NCBI GenBank assembly: GCA_958295855.1
Contig: OY282383.1
Span: forward strand, 564,481-628,480
Direction: 5' to 3'
Source: an uncultured Poribacteria bacterium
GTDB lineage: Bacteria; Poribacteria; WGA-4E; WGA-3G
Length of the DNA stretch: 64,000 bases
A model generated the notes under the pieces. The model did no database searches and was not told the DNA's origin. It saw nothing but the letters and a program-made list of their open reading frames with translations. Positions within the stretch are counted from its first letter, which is position 1, and each line of letters begins with the position of its first letter. Shown piece after piece: positions 59,506 to 64,000 of the stretch. The position numbers and the translations under genes are program-made.

Positions 59506-61134
59506 TTATCGGGCGATGAGCAGCGTCACCCGATGCGGTTCAGTAGTGGACAGGTGATACATGAGGATGTCCTGCTTGCTGTCCTTGTTGAGATGCACGA
59601 GCCATGTGTATTCCTCGTGCTTGGGCATGGCGACTGTCAGTTTTTGAGGCCGCCGGGCGAACAAGTCCGGGCCCGGCACGCCGATAAAGAGGTGTAGTTC
59701 TTCCGATCCCTGCTGCACCAGTAGGTCTAAGCGTCTGTCGCCGTTTACATCACCCACCAGCATGGCCGAGAACGCCGTCTGGCCCCCTGTTTCGTCGGAG
59801 GGGTACGATTTGAGTTTGCGGATGGCGTTGGGGGTGCCGGGGTAGATACCGCCTTCCATCCGGTAGAACGTAACATCCAGCGGCACGTAACCAGTCAGAA
59901 ACGCGCCGATGATCATGCTGATGGCCTTGAAGATACGCGGTTTGATGGTTGTGAACATCATGTCGACCTGGCCGTCATCGTCGAAGTCATGCTGTGCCAT
60001 CCCAAACGGAATGCCATCCGACTGGAGCGTGGTGCCGCCATCCGGTGCGAACAGGGTGCCGCCATCGGGTGTTGGCATACCGAAGTGCACCTCGTAGGTA
60101 GAGTGCATGTGCCACAGGCTCCCGCCTTCCAACGAGAAAACCCCGAGGTCGGCGACACCGTCGCCGTTCATGTCGGTTAACGCGTGCAGGACTCTCCCCG
60201 TCAGGGCACCGGGCGGTTGGTGGTCTTTACGCCGCCGGCGAACGCCGTGTGGTGCGGCAAGCGAGGCTAGCTCGTCGGAGTCGAATGCCACATCAGTCGT
60301 GAAGGTTGTGGCCACCGAGGCAAATAACCCATGCTCGTCCTGGAGATGAACAGCGAAGTGGTCACCGTTCCAGAACACTAAGTCGGTGCGCCCATCTCGG
60401 TTGTAGTCGCTCTCGTGGATACGGCTCTGAGACCAGGGGTTGTATCGATATGCATCGGTACCGTAGAGCCTATCAATCTCAGTGGCGGGCCCGAGTTTCA
60501 CCGGGTCGGCAAACGCGCCGTCGTTCATCTGAACGAACACCCAGAAGCCATCCGAGTCGGGAACTACCAGGTCATCGCGGGCATCGCCGTTCACGTCCCG
60601 AGTGATGTCTACATGCGGGAGGTCGCCGCCGCGAGGCGGCTCGAAGTTGGAAGTAACCCCCACAAGCACGCGTTCCGTCGCAGACTCGGGATCGAACCAG
60701 CGCAAGTGGCCGCGCGCGTATGTGATTAACCGCTCATGGCCACCGATGTTAGCCACATCGACGAACAACACTTCGGGACGTAGCGTGGCATCGAGTGTCG
60801 GCACCCAGGTACCCTCGCCGAACGCGTAGAGGCGCAAGCAGCGCTTGGCGTTCTCGTCGATGTGCACTACAGCAAGCTCCGCGACAGGGCCGCCGAGAAG
60901 AAATCCTGTCAAAACCGTCTGGCGTTTCGCGGTGCCAGTGGCGATGTCGTACCGCTCGAAAGTGAATGCCGCTGCATCAGGTTTCACCGCATCGACTGAT
61001 TCGGCGAACAGCCCTGAGCAGCCCGATAGGTATACCCCAAAAACCAGTATAACAAAAGTGGCATGGAAGCATCTTCCGCTTAGGCTCTGTTTTGCGGAAA
61101 CAAAGCGTTTGTAGCAGGGGGTTCGCTTTTTCAT
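59506..61134 (-). CDS. FG-GAP/VCBS-repeat lipoprotein
   Basis: A 542-residue exported lipoprotein: the hydrophobic signal ends in the lipobox VYLSGCSG, with Cys the likely lipidated residue (near residue 40). The body carries Ca-binding FG-GAP-like repeats typical of integrin-type propellers: DVNGDARDDLVVPDSDG, DYNRDGRTDLVFWNGDH, DMNGDGVADLGVFS, DFDDDGQVDMMFT and DVNGDRRLDLLV. Probably a surface or periplasmic binding protein. Start chosen at 61134 with AAAGGAG 8 bases upstream; the earlier start at 61227 lacks one. Confidence 0.75.
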   Translation of the reverse strand: MKKRTPCYKRFVSAKQSLSGRCFHATFVILVFGVYLSGCSGLFAESVDAVKPDAAAFTFERYDIATGTAKRQTVLTGFLLGGPVAELAVVHIDENAKRCLRLYAFGEGTWVPTLDATLRPEVLFVDVANIGGHERLITYARGHLRWFDPESATERVLVGVTSNFEPPRGGDLPHVDITRDVNGDARDDLVVPDSDGFWVFVQMNDGAFADPVKLGPATEIDRLYGTDAYRYNPWSQSRIHESDYNRDGRTDLVFWNGDHFAVHLQDEHGLFASVATTFTTDVAFDSDELASLAAPHGVRRRRKDHQPPGALTGRVLHALTDMNGDGVADLGVFSLEGGSLWHMHSTYEVHFGMPTPDGGTLFAPDGGTTLQSDGIPFGMAQHDFDDDGQVDMMFTTIKPRIFKAISMIIGAFLTGYVPLDVTFYRMEGGIYPGTPNAIRKLKSYPSDETGGQTAFSAMLVGDVNGDRRLDLLVQQGSEELHLFIGVPGPDLFARRPQKLTVAMPKHEEYTWLVHLNKDSKQDILMYHLSTTEPHRVTLLIAR

Positions 61135-61179
61135 TTTTATTCTCCTTTCGGATGTTATATACATGAACATAGATAAATA

Positions 61180-61203
61180 AATCAACGGTGTTAACTTATA
61201 AGC
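61180..61203. promoter_or_regulatory. Possible TetR-type half-site upstream of the lipoprotein gene
   Basis: CGGTGTTAACTTATAAGC shares TGTTAA and TTAACTTAT with the palindrome next to tetR (61873-61890). It may bind the same regulator. Confidence 0.35.
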
Positions 61204-61239
61204 AAAAAAACAGGTGCCCTTCGCCAAATCCTTTCAAAT

Positions 61240-61845
61240 CTATCCCTTCAAACCCTCAATTGTCGTCTGAAGAACCATGTCGATCAACGCATCTTTCTCA
61301 CTCCACGGAAAATCAGGGAAATCAATCAGAAGCAACGTCACACCATGAACAGCGGCCCACAGCACCTGACCGGTCATTTCAACATCCATCTGCCGGAATA
61401 CCTTCTGCCTAATGCATTCAAACACCATCGCACACAAGTAATTAAACACCTTTTCGCCAACCGAGCCTTCTTCCAACCCTAAGCCCTGCTGGAACTGCGG
61501 CCGAACGACAAACGTCAGCTTGTACTCTTGCGGATGTTTCAGACCGAATTCAACATAGGCGCGGCCACTTTTTCTCAGCGTCTCGAGGGGGTCGCTTTTA
61601 TCTCTGTTTAGCCGTTCCAGCGTGTCCAACAGGTTGAGGAGTGTCTCCTTGCAAACGGAATCTAAGAGTTCTGCCTTATCTTTGAAATAAAGGTAGATAG
61701 TTGTGGGTGAGTATTCTATCTTGGCGGCAATCTTTCGCATAGAGACGTTCTCATACCCCTCAGTGACAAAAAGTTCTCGTGCCGCAGAAAGAATTTGCTG
61801 CCGTAACTGTTCTTTTTCGCGTGCTCTCCGTTCTTTAACCCCCAT
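61240..61845 (-). CDS. TetR-family transcriptional regulator
   Basis: A 201-residue repressor. The N-terminal HTH reads ILSAARELFVTEGYENVSMR, then IAAKIEYSPTTIYLYFKDKA, the TetR signature; the C-terminal domain is a ligand-binding helical bundle of the usual length. It has a perfect promoter at 61890-61918 with a palindrome directly downstream of the -10, so it probably represses itself. A related half-site before the lipoprotein gene suggests it also controls the adjacent lipoprotein/outer-membrane operon. Confidence 0.9.
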   Translation of the reverse strand: MGVKERRAREKEQLRQQILSAARELFVTEGYENVSMRKIAAKIEYSPTTIYLYFKDKAELLDSVCKETLLNLLDTLERLNRDKSDPLETLRKSGRAYVEFGLKHPQEYKLTFVVRPQFQQGLGLEEGSVGEKVFNYLCAMVFECIRQKVFRQMDVEMTGQVLWAAVHGVTLLLIDFPDFPWSEKDALIDMVLQTTIEGLKG

Positions 61846-61872
61846 TGCTTTCCCCTTGATTTACAGAGTGAT

Positions 61873-61890
61873 TTAACTTATCAGTGTTAA
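61873..61890. promoter_or_regulatory. Probable TetR operator
   Basis: TTAACTTATCAGTGTTAA: inverted TTAAC/GTTAA arms with an 8-base centre, touching the -10 box of the tetR promoter. Binding there would block the promoter. Confidence 0.55.
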
Positions 61891-61918
61891 TTATACCAGA
61901 TGTTTTCCGCTTTGTCAA
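61890..61918 (-). promoter_or_regulatory. Promoter of tetR
   Basis: Minus strand TTGACA (61913-61918), 17-base spacer, TATAAT (61890-61895), TGG before the -10. Confidence 0.75.
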
Positions 61919-62034
61919 ATTTTTTTCATACGTTTAATGCTTCGCCTGGATGTGAGTGGATAGGTATCCAATCCGAAGTGCTGCTTCACATAGAGAAACG
62001 CCGTTTCAATCTGCCATCGCTGTCGAGAGTATCG
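61915..62034 (-). pseudogene. IS4-type transposase C-terminal fragment
   Basis: The minus strand reads YSRQRWQIETAFLYVKQHFG then LDTYPLTSRRSIKRMKKI. R-x3-E-x6-K with a preceding Tyr is the core of the IS4-type Y-R-E-K signature, holding the last catalytic Glu. The upstream frame to about 62355 is open but includes a palindromic repeat and unrecognisable sequence, so only a C-terminal fragment survives. It overlaps the -35 of tetR. Confidence 0.6.
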
Positions 62035-62192
62035 TAGTATCTGCACAAATTTTGTTTGTTGAAGCGTGGCCGAAAATCTGTTAGAATCAGGATGAGGTAG
62101 AAAATGAGGGAGGTTTGTTACTTCCTTTTCAAAACGGTGGCATGTTTGTAAAAGGATACCCCATTTTCTGCCTTCTTCTAGACATTTCTTGA

Positions 62193-62333
62193 TTGATGTT
62201 TCGTTAATTTGCCAGCGTCCGATAAGGCTGGAGTGGCTGATGAATACCTTTGCGCTATGGGTATTTTCCCCTGCTTTGCAGGAGAAACCGATACCCCCTG
62301 GAAAAATCGGAGCAGAAACCGAATTGATGAAAG
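62193..62333 (+). repeat. 141-bp duplicated segment, copy 2
   Basis: Nearly identical to 52850-52990. It contains the GGTAT-type palindrome at about 62268-62283 (CCCCTGCTTTGCAGGA, one arm mutated). Confidence 0.8.
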
Positions 62334-62487
62334 ACAGGTCTATTTTTTCCTTCATGAAACGGTACCTATAGGAAGAGGGAGGGCGCGGTTTGAAACTGCC
62401 CCTACAAGAAGATTGAATATTCGAGAATACTTTACCCGAGCCCTGTTGCGGAAATGTAAATCGAATGCAAGTTTCATCTATTCCCAG

Positions 62488-63549
62488 ATGAAATTTTGGA
62501 GTGGTATAAACCCCCGCTTTGCAGGGGCAATTACAATTACCCCACTCCTTGCAATCTGTGGGTTTTTCCTCTTATGCGGCCTTGTGCTCCTGACGAGGGG
62601 ACAAGACCCGTTAGAGTTTTATACCGTTATCTTCGTCAGTGGGTTTGCTAGTTTTGACGACATCGGCTATGTGCTGTTTAACGCAACGCCGCTTGTTTTT
62701 ACCGGGCTCGCTGTCGCTATTGCCTACAAGGGTGGCCTGATTAATATCGGTTGTGAGGGCCAGCTCTACGTCGCTGCCTTTGCTGCTGCGTGGGTAGGCA
62801 TGCATCTGAACCTGCCGCATGTGCTCTTGGTCCCCCTCTGTGTGGGGGCTGCACTTGTTGCAGGGGCTGGCTGGGGCGCGGTGCCTGGGTTCTTAAAAGC
62901 GAGATACGGCGCACATGAAGTCATCAATACAATTATGATGAACTTCATCGCGCTTGCCCTCATGAATTACCTTGTTACCGCGGTTTACCAAGAGCCGAAT
63001 CAGATGATTCCGCAAACGCCGCCGATTTATGAAGCCGCTCGGCTTCCCCGATTGGCACCTGTTTTGCCTTCCCTTCCACAGAGTAACCCGTTAAACGTCA
63101 GTTTTTTGTTGGCGTGTGGGTGTGTCGTTTTCTGTTACATCTTCTTAACGCACACGCGCTGGGGATATGAACTCCGCTTGGTAGGGAACGCACCGGAAGT
63201 CGCAGCGTATGGCGGGATAAACCCTCGTGCTGTGACTGTGTGGATAATGGCACTCAGCGGTGCAATTGCTGGGTTGGCAGGTGTCGCTGAGGTGATGGGG
63301 TATCGTTACCGGTTTTTAGATAACTTCTCAGGGGGATGGGGGTTCACTGGGATTGCCGCTGCGCTCTTGGGTAGAAATCACCCGTTTGGCGTTTTGGCAG
63401 CAGCGGTGTTGTTCGGGTTATTGAATAAGGTGGCGTTGGATATTGAGATTTTGTTGAATGTGCCGCACGGTTTGTTCCTCGCCGGCCAGGGAATGCTTAT
63501 TGTTTGGCTAGTCTGTATAGAGGGCGGTTTGAGGCGAAAGGAATTGTGA
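62488..63549 (+). CDS. Nucleoside/simple-sugar ABC transporter permease 1 (BmpC/YufP-like)
   Basis: A 353-residue permease of a branched-chain/ribose-type ABC importer. About 9-10 TM segments; GGLINIGCEGQLYVAAFAAA and ARYGAHEVINTIMMNFIALA are strongly conserved in YufP/BmpC-type permeases, the latter being the loop that contacts the ATPase. Start taken as ATG 62488. A GGTAT-type palindrome (62512-62527) lies inside the first codons, so the N-terminus may have been remodelled. The second permease follows after about 100 bases. ATPase and binding-protein genes are not in the window. Confidence 0.85.
   Translation: MKFWSGINPRFAGAITITPLLAICGFFLLCGLVLLTRGQDPLEFYTVIFVSGFASFDDIGYVLFNATPLVFTGLAVAIAYKGGLINIGCEGQLYVAAFAAAWVGMHLNLPHVLLVPLCVGAALVAGAGWGAVPGFLKARYGAHEVINTIMMNFIALALMNYLVTAVYQEPNQMIPQTPPIYEAARLPRLAPVLPSLPQSNPLNVSFLLACGCVVFCYIFLTHTRWGYELRLVGNAPEVAAYGGINPRAVTVWIMALSGAIAGLAGVAEVMGYRYRFLDNFSGGWGFTGIAAALLGRNHPFGVLAAAVLFGLLNKVALDIEILLNVPHGLFLAGQGMLIVWLVCIEGGLRRKEL
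62512..62527. repeat. GGTAT-type palindrome within permease 1
   Basis: CCCCGCTTTGCAGGGG, preceded by TGGTATAAAC and followed by CAATTAC. It sits in the coding start of the gene. Confidence 0.6.
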
Positions 63550-63617
63550 TTTGTGTAGCGGCATCGCAATGCAGGCGAGCCCTATAGCATCGCCCGTACT
63601 GGGGCAGCAAGGAGTTA

Positions 63618-63634
63618 CCCCTGCAAAGCAGGGG
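63618..63634. repeat. GGTAT-type palindrome before permease 2
   Basis: CCCCTGCAAAGCAGGGG, preceded by AAGGAGTTA and followed by GAGATACCCATT. It separates a good ribosome-site sequence from the ATG. Confidence 0.65.
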
Positions 63635-63648
63635 GAGATACCCATTGT

Positions 63649-64000
63649 ATGATTTTTGAATTGATTCCAAGCACGTTACGAATGGCGACACCCCTGGGGT
63701 TTGCCGCGCTCGGTGGCATTTACTCCGAACGTTCCGGGGTAATTAACATCGCGTTGGAAGGTATAATGCTCATCGGGGCGTTTGGGTATGCTCTCGGCAC
63801 GCAGGCATCCGGGGCTACATGGATAGGATTGCTTGTGGGGCTCGGTTTTGCGGTAGCGTTGTCCTTGTTACATGCTGTTGCCACGATTACTTTTCACGCG
63901 GAGCAGATTGTCACTGGCGTTGCGATTAACATTTTGGCGTTAGGCATCACAGAGTTTCTCTTACCCACCTCGCAACGGTTAGCAGGATTACCCCACTGGC
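63649..64000 (+). CDS. Nucleoside/simple-sugar ABC transporter permease 2 (YufQ-like), partial
   Basis: The second permease subunit, cut by the right edge (117 residues visible). It begins MIFELIPSTLRMATPLGFAA and continues LGGIYSERSGVINIALEGIM, the hallmark of YufQ-type permeases (SERSGVINIALEG). It would pair with the preceding gene as a heterodimer for nucleoside or simple-sugar uptake. The normal ribosome site AAGGAG lies 30 bases before the ATG because a palindrome intervenes. Confidence 0.85.
   Translation, partial: MIFELIPSTLRMATPLGFAALGGIYSERSGVINIALEGIMLIGAFGYALGTQASGATWIGLLVGLGFAVALSLLHAVATITFHAEQIVTGVAINILALGITEFLLPTSQRLAGLPHW

Noticed and set aside
62209..62487. Longer N-terminus for ABC permease 1
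   Set aside because: The first part is the same duplicated segment and the remainder has no family similarity.

Overview
The window is about 64 kb of a bacterial chromosome of moderate GC content. The mix of gene families points to a Candidatus Poribacteria-like or related environmental lineage: two phytanoyl-CoA dioxygenases, a sulfatase, a DUF6785-type membrane protein, large lamin-tail surface proteins, WD40 proteins (one with a dockerin-like tail), and intergenic regions full of short palindromes. The taxonomic guess is inference. The gene calls rest on motifs read in the translations.

Layout, left to right. 0-2.4 kb, minus strand: purA (partial), rpsI, rplM, then decayed accessory genes (a DNA methyltransferase fragment and a toxin-antitoxin pair whose toxin has lost its N-terminus). 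2.8-9 kb, plus strand: an ArsA-type ATPase, a small gene split by a 41-nt palindromic element, a membrane protein, then hslV and hslU separated by an IS200/IS605-type element whose tnpB is broken by a different 41-nt palindrome. 9-14.6 kb: a WD40-dockerin protein, the stump of a second WD40 gene, sppA, a phytanoyl-CoA dioxygenase and a two-domain nucleotide enzyme. 14.6-17.7 kb: an unusual array of two full-length Rpn-type nuclease genes and three stand-alone copies of their C-terminal domain. 17.8-25.6 kb: rimK-like ligase, glycosyltransferase, mannitol-dehydrogenase-like and Gfo/Idh/MocA oxidoreductases, MFS transporter, serine hydroxymethyltransferase-like gene.

25.6-37.9 kb holds two giant paralogous secreted lamin-tail proteins on the minus strand. 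Each appears to have a long 5' leader with strong hairpins and a matching terminator, and dense repeat arrays separate them. 37.9-46 kb looks like an accessory, possibly defence-related island: dprA-like gene plus ComF-like phosphoribosyltransferase, an intact tnpB, a decayed second dprA next to a WD40-phosphoribosyltransferase fusion, and an FRG-TPR protein. 46.4-52.3 kb is a four-gene operon of ABC-2 permeases in the order B'-A'-B-A with no ATPase in view. 52.8-58.8 kb is a catabolic-looking cluster (aldo/keto reductase, sulfatase, DUF6785 protein, phytanoyl-CoA dioxygenase). 59-62 kb has an outer-membrane-like protein, an FG-GAP lipoprotein and a TetR regulator with a probable autoregulatory operator. 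The right edge carries two permeases of a nucleoside/simple-sugar ABC importer, the second cut by the window.

The strongest leads are the Rpn long/short array, the small palindromic elements that sit at start codons and split genes, the duplicated phosphoribosyltransferase/DprA locus, and the long structured leaders of the lamin-tail genes.
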